From Bryobacteraceae bacterium (GTDB taxonomy: Bacteria; Acidobacteriota; Terriglobia; Bryobacterales; Bryobacteraceae), in contig JANXXV010000680.1 of the NCBI GenBank assembly GCA_025350445.1, forward strand, positions 1 through 7,847: a stretch of DNA of 7,847 nt, read 5' to 3'. Made by a program: the position numbers and the translations under genes. The notes beneath the pieces were generated by a model. It was given only the letters and a program-made list of their open reading frames with translations, was not told where the DNA came from and did no database searches. This document shows positions 1 through 6,222 of this stretch, piece by piece (within the stretch, counting starts at the first letter, position 1; each line of letters opens with the position of its first letter).

Positions 1-1
1 C

Positions 2-388
2 GCACTTTATTATGGTGCTGTAGGTCAATTCGATCAAGCTCGAGAATATCAAGTTTTTGTCAATTTGGCTTCTAGAGATGCGGGAACTCTGACAGCTACC
101 GATCTTCCCAATATGGGATCTTGGCAAAGTGTCGTCACGAGAGGAGCACCTGCAGTTCCTGTTGCGCCACAAACTCCATCGATATCGTCGGCACGGAACT
201 TAGAAGAGTTAAACAAAGCTATCGATCAAAGTGGAGGAATCCAAGGCTCGCAGAAATTTTATACTGCGAAAGAATTAAAGGGAATTATTAGTGAAATTAT
301 AAAAGACCCAACTTATATTACGAGAATTACCAGAAACGATGGTTTAAGAGAATCAGTAGCAAGAATATTAAATATAAATACCCAATAG
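2..388 (+). CDS. C-terminal part of an unrecognised protein (5' end outside window)
   Basis: The frame is open from base 2 to a TAG at 386-388, so the gene enters from the left and about 128 residues are visible. The in-frame TTG at 65 is probably not a true start, because coding continues upstream of it with residues such as YYGAVGQFDQAREYQ, which resemble a TPR-like helix. The middle is a Pro/Ala/Ser-rich linker (around bases 145-200). The last ~60 residues are charged and probably helical (KELKGIISEIIKDP). I do not recognise the family. Base composition and codon choice (AGA arginine, TTA leucine, AT-rich third positions) differ sharply from everything after ~420, so this piece probably belongs to another genome or a transferred segment. 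Confidence is high that it is coding and low for any function. Confidence 0.6.
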   Translation, partial: ALYYGAVGQFDQAREYQVFVNLASRDAGTLTATDLPNMGSWQSVVTRGAPAVPVAPQTPSISSARNLEELNKAIDQSGGIQGSQKFYTAKELKGIISEIIKDPTYITRITRNDGLRESVARILNINTQ

Positions 389-400
389 AATCGTATTTTG

Positions 401-417
401 AAAGGAGGTGAATTATG
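401..417 (+). promoter_or_regulatory. Strong ribosome binding site and ATG leading into a cut-off gene
   Basis: The run AAAGGAGGTG at 401-410 is a near-perfect anti-16S match, placed six bases before an ATG at 415-417. The reading frame from this ATG is only Met-Arg-Arg-Leu-Glu, then TGA at 430-432. Such a signal normally serves a real gene, and the short gap after the upstream stop (388) suggests an operon. The gene body appears to have been lost at the composition break, within a few bases after the ATG. Confidence 0.65.
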
Positions 418-694
418 AGACGCCTTGAGTGAACTGGCGTTCCGCCTTCGGTGCGTCAATACCCCAACTGTAGTATTGATAACCGCCGCGCGGCCGCAGC
501 CCGCCGCCGGTATAAGTTGGATAGCGGATGCGCGCGAAGGCCCACTCCGTTTTCTCATCGCCGTCGGGCGGCAAGGTAGACTCAGGGTGCTCAATTTCGT
601 AGGGGTAGAGTTCGACCCCCTGGTTCACCGCACGGCCAGCCGCCCAGACCGCCAACCCGAGAAAACCCGCGATCACTACAAACCGAACGCCCAT
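415..694 (-). pseudogene. DUF4159 domain protein, N-terminal fragment cut at a junction
   Basis: Translation from ATG at 694 gives a short hydrophobic N-terminus (residues 2-20, a signal anchor or signal peptide), then a DUF4159-like stretch with EWAFARIRYPTYTGG, YYSWGIDAPKAERQFTQGV. In the family as I recall it, the text continues after FTQGV with an Arg-Arg-Leu type segment and a full domain. Here it meets Ser and a TAA (413-415) exactly where composition changes, so only ~90 residues survive. Spacing to the upstream minus-strand gene (stop at 712-714) is 17 bases, which suggests they were co-transcribed. DUF4159 proteins are often found near MoxR/VWA-type genes in acidobacteria; no such neighbours are visible. 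The function is unknown. The truncation may be an assembly artefact rather than decay. Confidence 0.7.
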
Positions 695-924
695 ATTTCC
701 AGCTTAACCGACTATTTCACCAGCGTGGCTTTGAAATTTCCTTCGTCTACTTTTTCGTCTTGCCCGGCGATGGCGGTCTGGCAGGCGCCGGTCCACTTGC
801 CGCCCGCCAGCTTCCCTTTTAATTTCGATACCAACTGCGTGCTTTCGGTTCCAAATTCATAAGAGATTTCGATTTCGCCTGCGGCGATGCGGATTGCGCG
901 GATCCTAGTGTCCTGTCCCTCTCT

Positions 925-955
925 GGAAACTTCTCTTCCCGTAACCCTAGTTTCC
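925..955. repeat. Inverted repeat inside the MITE-like element
   Basis: GGAAACT at 925-931 is perfectly complementary to AGTTTCC at 949-955, giving a 7-bp stem with a 17-base loop. It lies close to the left end of the 908-1106 element and is probably part of its folded structure. Confidence 0.45.
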
Positions 956-1018
956 GGCCCTCACCAGCACGCGCCGCGCGTTTTCGGTTACCCGTAGGAG
1001 TTGACGACGGGCGAAAGA

Positions 1019-1038
1019 GCGCGACCGGGGGGTCGCGC
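1019..1038. repeat. Perfect 8-bp GC hairpin
   Basis: GCGCGACC (1019-1026), a GGGG loop (1027-1030) and GGTCGCGC (1031-1038) form a perfect stem-loop inside the MITE-like element. There is no T-run on either side, so it does not look like an intrinsic terminator. Confidence 0.6.
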
Positions 1039-1064
1039 GCAGACAAGGTGTCTGCCCCACCTTG
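1039..1064. repeat. Overlapping, mutually exclusive inverted repeats
   Basis: GCAGACA (1039-1045) pairs with TGTCTGC (1049-1055) around a 3-base loop. Alternatively CAAGGTG (1044-1050) pairs with CACCTTG (1058-1064) around a 7-base loop. The two pairings share bases, so only one can form at a time. Both directly follow the 1019-1038 hairpin. Confidence 0.5.
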
Positions 1065-1391
1065 CCCCCAGTAGCATGTTGTAGAGAATTAGCCGGGACG
1101 GCACACTAGTCTTCACTTCACTTCGCTTCTTGAAAGTGTGAAAGTGGCCTGCGGGGCCTTTTCCGCCTCCGGTCCGGGCTTGATGGTCAACCCGATAGCG
1201 CCCGTCGCACCGCAACCATTGCTGCTGCAATCGCCCTTGTACCGTCCTGCAACCTCCGCAGCCAGCAGCAGCGCAGCCGCAATCATACACTGCAGAAATA
1301 CCCGCATGGCATCAACCCTAACCGCGGCGCCGCTGAAATTCAATCGGTGCATGTACCCATTCCGCTTTCTGATAGCATCTATAAAGCGGTC

Positions 1392-3032
1392 GTGAAACTT
1401 CGAACTCCACTCGCGCTTCTGTCCGCCGTGTTGGTCCAACAGTTGGCTATCGCGCAATTGTCTCCGGGCGGCCAGTATCCGCAGGGCGGCCAGTATCCCC
1501 CAGGCGGCGGATATCCGCCAGGCGGCCAGTATCCTCCGGGCGGGAACTACCCGCAAGGGCAGGGCCAGCCGCTTCCAGGCGGAGGCATTCCCATGCCCCG
1601 CTGGCCTGGGAAAAAGGGCAGTAACAAGAAGACCGCCGAGAAGAAAGACGCCATTCCCACCGCCACTACCAAGGGAATGTTGCGGCGTTTCGATGAGAAA
1701 CTGCTGACCCTGGAAGCGGAAGATCATAGAATCGTCCGTTTTCAGCTCTCTGAAAACACCAAGTACAAGAAAGCGGATTTGAAGGACAAGACGGAGCTGA
1801 AGACTTCGGAAATCAAGCCCGGCGATCATCTGACGGTGGAATCGGTGCAGGACGACCAGGGCTATTACTTCGCTCTGACGGTCATCTTTGAAAAAGCGGG
1901 CAGTGAGGCCGACCGGGCGTCAGCCAATGTGCCGGATGAGATTCTGAAGGCTCCTGGAGCGGGTCCGTCCGGAACACCGGAAGATGAGCGCCCCCACCTG
2001 AAGCGCGCTGGATCGAAAGAAGCATCGAAAGAAGAAGAGAAAGCCGAGACGCGGGCGGCTAACTTGCCTGCTCCGGTTGAGATTCCGGAAGACAATCGGC
2101 CAAGAACGGTGGTGGTCACGGCGGAGACCCCACGCGGCGTGGACGGGGAAGCACCTCCGAAAATCAAGCGCGGACGGCCTCCACAGCGAAAACCGTCCGA
2201 CCGCGATGACGACTCTCAAGAAGTGGCGGTGGCGAAATTGCCTCCGCTGCCGAACGGCGAGCCCCGCGCTGAAGTTGAACAACCGCAATCGCGCGCCACG
2301 TTGCAACGCCGCGCCGCCGAAGAACCTGAACGGGCGCAGGAAGATCCGCTCATCACCAAAGCCCGTGAAACTTCCGAGTCGTATACGGAAACGCTACCCA
2401 ACTACATTGCCACGCAGAATACGACGCGCTACGTTAGCACCACCACAAAGCCGAGTTGGCAGGCGCAGGACATTGTCTCGGCGGAAGTGATTTATGAAGC
2501 GGGGAAGGAACGTTACCGCAACCTTGCGGTGAATGGCAAGAAGACGAACAAGTCCATCGAAGAAATTGGAGGGTCGTGGTCCACCGGCGAATTTGCCTCC
2601 GTGCTGATTGACGTCTTCGCGCGCAGCACGAACGCGGTGTTCCACTCGCGCGGAAGCGACACTTTCAACAACCGCGCCACCGCGCGGTTCGATTACTTCG
2701 TCAATCAGGAAAACTCACACTGGACGGTTCATGGTGCAGCCCAATCGTACCGGCCCGCCTATAAAGGCGCGGTCTGGATCGATAAAGAAACGGGCCGCGT
2801 GCTGCGCATCGAGATGCAGTCCCGGCAAATGCCGCAGGATTTTCCGTTCGACAAAGTGGAGATGGCTTGCGATTACGACTTTGTCCGGCTGGGAACCATG
2901 ACGCAGTTTCTGCTGCCGGTGCACTCGGAAAATCTGAGTTGCCAGCGCGGGACCAGCATCTGCGGCCGCAATACGATCGACTTTCGGAACTACAGGAAAT
3001 TCGGTTCCGAATCCACTCTCATCCTGAAGTAA
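1392..3032 (+). CDS. Secreted protein with PGGQYP repeats, DUF5666-like domain and conserved acidobacterial C-terminal domain
   Basis: I place the start at GTG 1392 because it gives a clean signal peptide (VKLRTPLALLSAVLVQQLAI, then AQ). The ATG at 1347 would add 15 residues ahead of it. The product is 546 residues. After the signal come five 6-residue units of the (P/Q)GGxYP type (residues ~25-54), then a basic Lys-rich linker. Next is a small beta domain (~92-168) with GMLRRFDEKLLTLEAED and IKPGDHLTVE, similar to DUF5666-type folds. A long charged, Pro-rich, probably disordered segment follows (~170-315). The C-terminal domain (~320-546) has ESYTETLPNYIATQ, AYKGAVWIDKETGRVLRIEM, CDYDFVRLGT and LSCQRGTSICGRNTIDFRNY, with three cysteines in the last ~45 residues. 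I recognise this last domain as recurrent in acidobacterial exported proteins but know no function; it may be cell-envelope-associated. It diverges from the broken gene at 1307 and overlaps the convergent hydrolase by 43 bases. Confidence 0.8.
   Translation: MKLRTPLALLSAVLVQQLAIAQLSPGGQYPQGGQYPPGGGYPPGGQYPPGGNYPQGQGQPLPGGGIPMPRWPGKKGSNKKTAEKKDAIPTATTKGMLRRFDEKLLTLEAEDHRIVRFQLSENTKYKKADLKDKTELKTSEIKPGDHLTVESVQDDQGYYFALTVIFEKAGSEADRASANVPDEILKAPGAGPSGTPEDERPHLKRAGSKEASKEEEKAETRAANLPAPVEIPEDNRPRTVVVTAETPRGVDGEAPPKIKRGRPPQRKPSDRDDDSQEVAVAKLPPLPNGEPRAEVEQPQSRATLQRRAAEEPERAQEDPLITKARETSESYTETLPNYIATQNTTRYVSTTTKPSWQAQDIVSAEVIYEAGKERYRNLAVNGKKTNKSIEEIGGSWSTGEFASVLIDVFARSTNAVFHSRGSDTFNNRATARFDYFVNQENSHWTVHGAAQSYRPAYKGAVWIDKETGRVLRIEMQSRQMPQDFPFDKVEMACDYDFVRLGTMTQFLLPVHSENLSCQRGTSICGRNTIDFRNYRKFGSESTLILK
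1464..1553 (+). repeat. In-frame 18-bp tandem repeat, five imperfect copies
   Basis: Five 18-bp units encode PGGQYP, QGGQYP, PGGGYP, PGGQYP and PGGNYP. A degenerate tail (QGQGQPLPGGG) follows. The unit resembles Pro/Gly/Tyr-rich low-complexity linkers that are flexible and sometimes adhesive. Copy number can change by slippage without a frameshift. Confidence 0.8.
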
Positions 3033-3934
3033 CGCTCCAGAAAACGATAGGCCTGCTTACGTGCGTCGGGTGGAAAATCGTGTTCGGCATCAGGATAGAC
3101 CGCTTCCAATTCCTTGCCGCGATAGGCCGCCACGCACTGCCTCACACCGTCCACGTCGAAGTTCGCATCCCGTAGCGGAGCGTTCACGAATAGCGCACGG
3201 GGAGCCAGCGCCGCCAGAAGTTCCGGAAAGTTGAACGGCATCCGGCCCGGATCATTGCCATACAACCCGGCGATGCGCGGCATGTATCCTTTGTGGCTCC
3301 AACCGGTGAGGTCGCCATGCATATAGTTGCGAAAGGAAGTGAACCCGCAACTGGTGACCATGGCGCGGACGCGCACATCGAACGATCCCAGGAATAGCGT
3401 GTTGTGCCCGCCCAGCGAATGACCGATGCAGCCGATGGCATCCTTTCGCACTTGCGGCAATGACGTAAGCAGATCGATGGCGCGCGAGTGGTTCCAGATG
3501 GCCTTCATTGTGGTGCTGGCATAGCCGTGGGCATAGGCGTCAAATTGATACCCGCCGAAGTTTGGATAATCCGGCGCAAGCGTGACGAAGCCTCGATCCG
3601 CCAGTTCCGCCGCGTAGTGCAGGTTTGGCTTGCCGGCGAGGCCGGCGGGTTCGTCCTTCCCAATGCGCGTGGTCTGGTGGAGACAGAGCATCGCCGCGGT
3701 TCTAGCGCGCAAGCCGTGCGGGATCATCAGGTACGCCGGTACCCGGTCCCCGGCTTCACTCAAGTAACTGAGCTTGATCCGGTCGTGCCGCCCCGCGGCC
3801 ACCGGGGCGCTCTTCTCCACTTCCAATGGCCCGCGGACCCGCCGCGGAAATTCACCCATCACCTGCTCCATGCGTATGGTCAGGCCGGACCGGATGGGTA
3901 ACGCCGCGGCAAGGAACGCGCGCCTAGTCCACAC
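2990..3934 (-). CDS. Alpha/beta hydrolase (dienelactone hydrolase / acetyl-xylan-esterase-like), possible Tat export
   Basis: The product is 314 residues from a GTG start at 3934. The N-terminus WTRRAFLAAALPI contains a twin-arginine-like motif, though the hydrophobic stretch is short. The nucleophile elbow GHSLGG puts the serine at residue 173. The catalytic histidine is probably His285 in AEHDF. The acid is likely one of the aspartates at 256-262 (DANFDVD). CLHQTT near residue 85 fits an oxyanion-loop strand, and PDYPNFGGY near 121-129 is typical of this esterase group. The reaction is probably ester hydrolysis on a carbohydrate or small ester; the substrate cannot be told. The start overlaps the upstream deacetylase-like stop by 11 bases, so the two are probably translationally coupled. 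The 3' end overlaps the convergent gene (stop 3032). Confidence 0.85.
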   Translation of the reverse strand: MWTRRAFLAAALPIRSGLTIRMEQVMGEFPRRVRGPLEVEKSAPVAAGRHDRIKLSYLSEAGDRVPAYLMIPHGLRARTAAMLCLHQTTRIGKDEPAGLAGKPNLHYAAELADRGFVTLAPDYPNFGGYQFDAYAHGYASTTMKAIWNHSRAIDLLTSLPQVRKDAIGCIGHSLGGHNTLFLGSFDVRVRAMVTSCGFTSFRNYMHGDLTGWSHKGYMPRIAGLYGNDPGRMPFNFPELLAALAPRALFVNAPLRDANFDVDGVRQCVAAYRGKELEAVYPDAEHDFPPDARKQAYRFLERYFRMRVDSEPNFL

Positions 3935-5327
3935 GGAGCACCGCGGGCTTCAGCGTCCACGCCTGCAATCGCGCCAATTCCAACAGGCCGGGTGCGCTGA
4001 ATCCAAGCGGGTGAATCGACCACTGGAAGCTCTTCACCGGATCGTTCGAAATGTACTTCTCCATCTCCGGATTTCCTTTTTGCATCGTAATCGTTGCAGC
4101 GGTAGATCCTTCATTCGCCGCCAGTGTTGCCGCAAAATCGGCCAAGGACAACCGCTCGGAGCCGATCCAAACTTCAGACGGCAACCGGTTATTTCGTTCG
4201 ATGAAATCGACTGCATCGAGCCGGGCCCGATCAAACATCGCCTTGGGGATTTCGCCGCTTCGAAGATTGCTCTCCACCCGGGACAGCGGACCTTCCACAA
4301 CCGCCGGCTTCATTCCCAGCAACGCCTGCAAAAGCTCCGCCGCCGAATAGGCTTCACTCCCGGTTGCCAGAAACGAGATGCCGCCACGAAACCGCTGGGC
4401 GGCGGCGGCGCTGTCCGCGGGCTTAGGATTCACCGGCGGCGCATACAACTTCAACAACTCGCGCGCGGTAACGAATTTCACTCCAGGCACGGCGAGCGCA
4501 TGCTTCACGTACGCTGTCAAAACCCGGTAGCATCGTTCGGACTCTTCCGCGGTCCGCGTCTTCGGCCGCTGCCAGTCCGCTCTCTCGCGGCTCGCCCCTT
4601 TCGCGAAATTGACGCCGTCCCAAAACTCCGTGGTCACAAATTCATTCGGATGATAGTAGCTGCTGATCACGCCGCCGCCCTTGGCGCGCAGCTCGGCGGC
4701 CACTTGATCGAAGCGGGCGAAGGTATCGGGCAGCTTCGAATCGCCGTTGAGTTCCGGCCGGATTAAAAACCGTTGCATCGCGAAGACGTGCAGCAAGCCG
4801 CCGAACCAGAAAGGCTGGGCATCCAAGCCCACCTGCAACCCTTCGTCGAGATACATGGGGATTCCCATGCGCAACAGCGCGCGGTAGCTCTGCGGCCCCC
4901 ATGAGCTTCCGGGCTGGCCGTAGCAGCTTGGCGTCACACCGAAGATGCGTTTGATGTCGGCCACGCCCCTTCCTTCGCGCCGCTCGAATTCCGCCGCGCC
5001 ATCCAGCCATCCCATATCGCGCAAATAGACGGACGGCGTGGGCTGAATGCTGTGGTTCTCGGCGTGATACCCGATATCGTGCCGCGACAGCGCGCGGATC
5101 ACATCGGTTCTGCCGCGCTGCCCGAGCACCCGCGCTTTCTCTCCCACCACCTTGAACGTCGCCCGAACGCCCAGGCCGGTGAGGTCCGTTGCCAGCCGCA
5201 GGGCCGCATCGTCGGACGAAGGCTCAATGTAATCTTCCGTATCGAACCAGAGCACCACGTAGACGGGTGCTACCGCGGCCGCCAAGCTCACCGCCATGCA
5301 TAATAGAATCAAAATGAGTCTTCGCAT
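3924..5327 (-). CDS. Polysaccharide deacetylase-like (NodB/CE4-type fold) exported protein with PMBR-like C-terminal motif
   Basis: The product is 467 residues from ATG 5327; ATG 5333, two codons upstream, is equally possible. MRRLILILLCMAVSLAAA is a signal peptide. The NodB-like core shows WFDTED (Asp29, Asp32) after a beta strand, VRATFKVVGE (~54-63), and a metal-site-like GYHAENHS with His88 and His92. A later YYHPNEF (His226) matches the His-Pro motif seen in some deacetylase relatives. Residues ~366-402 (VDFIERNNRLPSEVWIGS, then LADF) resemble a pseudomurein-binding repeat, suggesting a surface- or polymer-binding tail. The likely role is removal of acyl groups from a polysaccharide or cell-wall glycan outside the cytoplasm; the substrate is unknown. 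It is the first gene of a minus-strand pair with the alpha/beta hydrolase. Its 5' end overlaps the start of the divergent CocE-like gene. Confidence 0.8.
   Translation of the reverse strand: MRRLILILLCMAVSLAAAVAPVYVVLWFDTEDYIEPSSDDAALRLATDLTGLGVRATFKVVGEKARVLGQRGRTDVIRALSRHDIGYHAENHSIQPTPSVYLRDMGWLDGAAEFERREGRGVADIKRIFGVTPSCYGQPGSSWGPQSYRALLRMGIPMYLDEGLQVGLDAQPFWFGGLLHVFAMQRFLIRPELNGDSKLPDTFARFDQVAAELRAKGGGVISSYYHPNEFVTTEFWDGVNFAKGASRERADWQRPKTRTAEESERCYRVLTAYVKHALAVPGVKFVTARELLKLYAPPVNPKPADSAAAAQRFRGGISFLATGSEAYSAAELLQALLGMKPAVVEGPLSRVESNLRSGEIPKAMFDRARLDAVDFIERNNRLPSEVWIGSERLSLADFAATLAANEGSTAATITMQKGNPEMEKYISNDPVKSFQWSIHPLGFSAPGLLELARLQAWTLKPAVLRVD
4122..4232 (-). other. PMBR-like motif within the deacetylase-like protein
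   Basis: The encoded segment (residues ~366-402) reads as a helix with VDFIERNNRLP, then a strand EVWIG, then LSLADF. This follows the pseudomurein-binding repeat pattern of helix-(N/R)-LP-xxVxIG-xxxxxxxF. In archaea these repeats bind cell-wall glycan; in bacteria similar repeats occur beside hydrolases and deacetylases. Only one clear copy is seen. A weaker upstream segment (YSAAELLQALLG, ~327-338) could be a partial second one. Confidence 0.4.
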
Positions 5328-6222
5328 CAGCATTGTTGTTTTTCTTCTTCTCCCGATCTCAAGTCTAACCGCGCAGCCCGCCGAGGAAATAGCCAAGTCG
5401 CTGGAATTCGTCAAAGCTAATTACACCAAATACGAATACGAGATTCCGATGCGCGACGGCAAGAAGCTGTTCACCGCGGTATTCGCGCCGAAGGACACAG
5501 CGCAACGTTATCCCATCCTTATCACACGGACGCCTTACTCGGTGGCGCCGTACGGTGTCGACAATTACCGGGCGGTCCTTGGACCTTCGGAGAGGTTTCA
5601 GAAGGAATTCTTTATTTTCGTTTATCAGGATGTACGCGGCCGTTATTTATAGGAAGGCGAGTTTGTGGAAGTGCGGCCCAACGGCGCGGTGGATGAGAGC
5701 ACGGACGCCTACGACACGGTGGACTGGCTGATCAAAAACATCCCGAACAACAACGGGAACGCGGGTGTCTGGGGCATCTCGTATCCCGGCTTTTATGCCA
5801 CCGCAGCCATCATTGACGCTCACCCCGCGCTGGTAGCCGCGTCGCCGCAAGCGCCTGTTACCGATTACTATATGGGCGACGATTCCTATCACAATGGCGC
5901 ATTCTTTCTGGCGGCGATCTTCGGCTTCTATGCCAACTTCGGAAAAGGCAAGACCGATCCCGCGCTTCCCGATACCGGCACGCCACGCTTCGACTTTAAG
6001 AATCCGAACGGCTACGATTTCTACCTGCGTGCCGGTCCGCTGGCGAACTTCAATGAGAAGTATCTCAAAAACCAAAGCCCCTACTGCGCCGAACAGATCG
6101 CACACACCAACTAAGCCCACTTCCGGCAATCCAGAAACATCTCGCAGCACCTCTCGGACATCAAGCCCGCGGTGTTGACGGTCGGCGGATGGTTCGATGC
6201 GGAAGATCTCTCGGGACCGTTG
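5314..6222 (+). pseudogene. CocE/NonD-type S15 hydrolase, 5' part, with two in-frame stops
   Basis: From ATG 5314 the product begins with a signal peptide (MSLRISIVVFLLLPISSLTA). The S15 acyl-hydrolase core follows: YEIPMRDGKKLFTAVFAPKD, TRTPYS and VYQDVRGRY. An amber TAG at 5650-5652 stands where the family has a serine (RY-x-S-EGEF). The same frame continues with EGEFVEVRP and the nucleophile motif GISYPG (Ser codon 5779-5781). A second stop, TAA at 6112-6114, replaces a tyrosine expected in HTNY. The catalytic Asp lies in GGWFDAED (codon 6196-6198), and homology stops at GPL (6222). Each stop is one base from the expected sense codon. The rest of the gene, with the catalytic His, resumes at 7513 in the same frame. 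Relatives hydrolyse esters, acyl groups or X-Pro peptide bonds; the substrate here is unknown. Confidence 0.8.

Larger units (their letters stand above)
908..1106. mobile_element. MITE-like element, ~199 bp, with imperfect terminal inverted repeats in a CTAG target
   Basis: The left end GTGTCCTGTCCC (908-919) and the right end GGGACGGCACAC (1095-1106) are inverted repeats matching at 10 of 12 positions. Both ends are flanked by CTAG (905-908 and 1106-1109), giving a TA (906-907/1107-1108) or YTAR-type target duplication. The inside has no convincing coding frame but holds several hairpins. Established knowledge: IS630-family elements target CTAG and duplicate TA, and the IS5 group duplicates YTAR, so this could be a non-autonomous derivative of either. 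Its removal together with one TA copy takes out 201 bases, a multiple of three, and brings the two halves of the surrounding secreted-protein gene next to each other. No transposase is present in the window. Confidence 0.6.
712..1307 (-). pseudogene. Small secreted protein gene, disrupted by a MITE-like insertion and a 5-base duplication
   Basis: The 5' part starts at ATG 1307 with a signal peptide (MRVFLQCMIAAALLLAAEVA), then GRYKGDCSSNGCGATGAIGL, and runs to TGA at 1113-1115. The 3' part (about 903 down to TAG at 712-714) encodes RIRAIRIAAGEIEISYEFG and KLKGKLAGGKWTGACQTA, ending in KATLVK. The two halves belong together. Removing the 908-1106 element with one TA copy, and one of the tandem GAAGT copies (bases ~1111-1124), gives one continuous frame reading FTLSRSEVKTRIRAIRIAAG and a product of about 129 residues. 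The pattern resembles small exported acidobacterial proteins with alternating beta-strand motifs (GxWxG, GxIxxxYEF), a group with no function that I know. The next gene downstream is the DUF4159 fragment. Confidence 0.65.

Noticed and set aside
425..862. A 145-codon plus-strand open frame after the composition break
   Set aside because: It is antisense to the DUF4159 fragment and the secreted-protein pseudogene, which have recognisable family sequence and good signal segments.
1019..1055. Hairpins as an intrinsic terminator
   Set aside because: No U-run follows on either strand, and the hairpins lie within the inserted repeat inside a gene.
1464..1553. Regular short repeats that might suggest a CRISPR array
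   Set aside because: The units are contiguous, encode PGGQYP in frame and have no spacers.
1113..1829. A 238-codon minus-strand open frame starting at 1829
   Set aside because: Its upstream two thirds are the antisense of the repeat-containing secreted protein. Only the last ~64 codons (from 1307) have a signal peptide and sensible coding character.
2160..2195. AT-hook-like KRGRPP in the secreted protein linker
   Set aside because: It lies in a low-complexity Arg/Pro/Lys-rich disordered segment of an exported protein, so DNA binding is unlikely.
3774..4766. A 330-codon plus-strand open frame
   Set aside because: It is antisense to the hydrolase start and the deacetylase-like gene, with Arg/His-rich shadow composition and no domain.
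5650..5652. Possible stop-codon recoding (selenocysteine, pyrrolysine or an altered code)
   Set aside because: The two stops in the gene are of different types, TAG and TAA, and other genes in the window end normally with TAG, TAA and TGA. Simple gene decay explains it.
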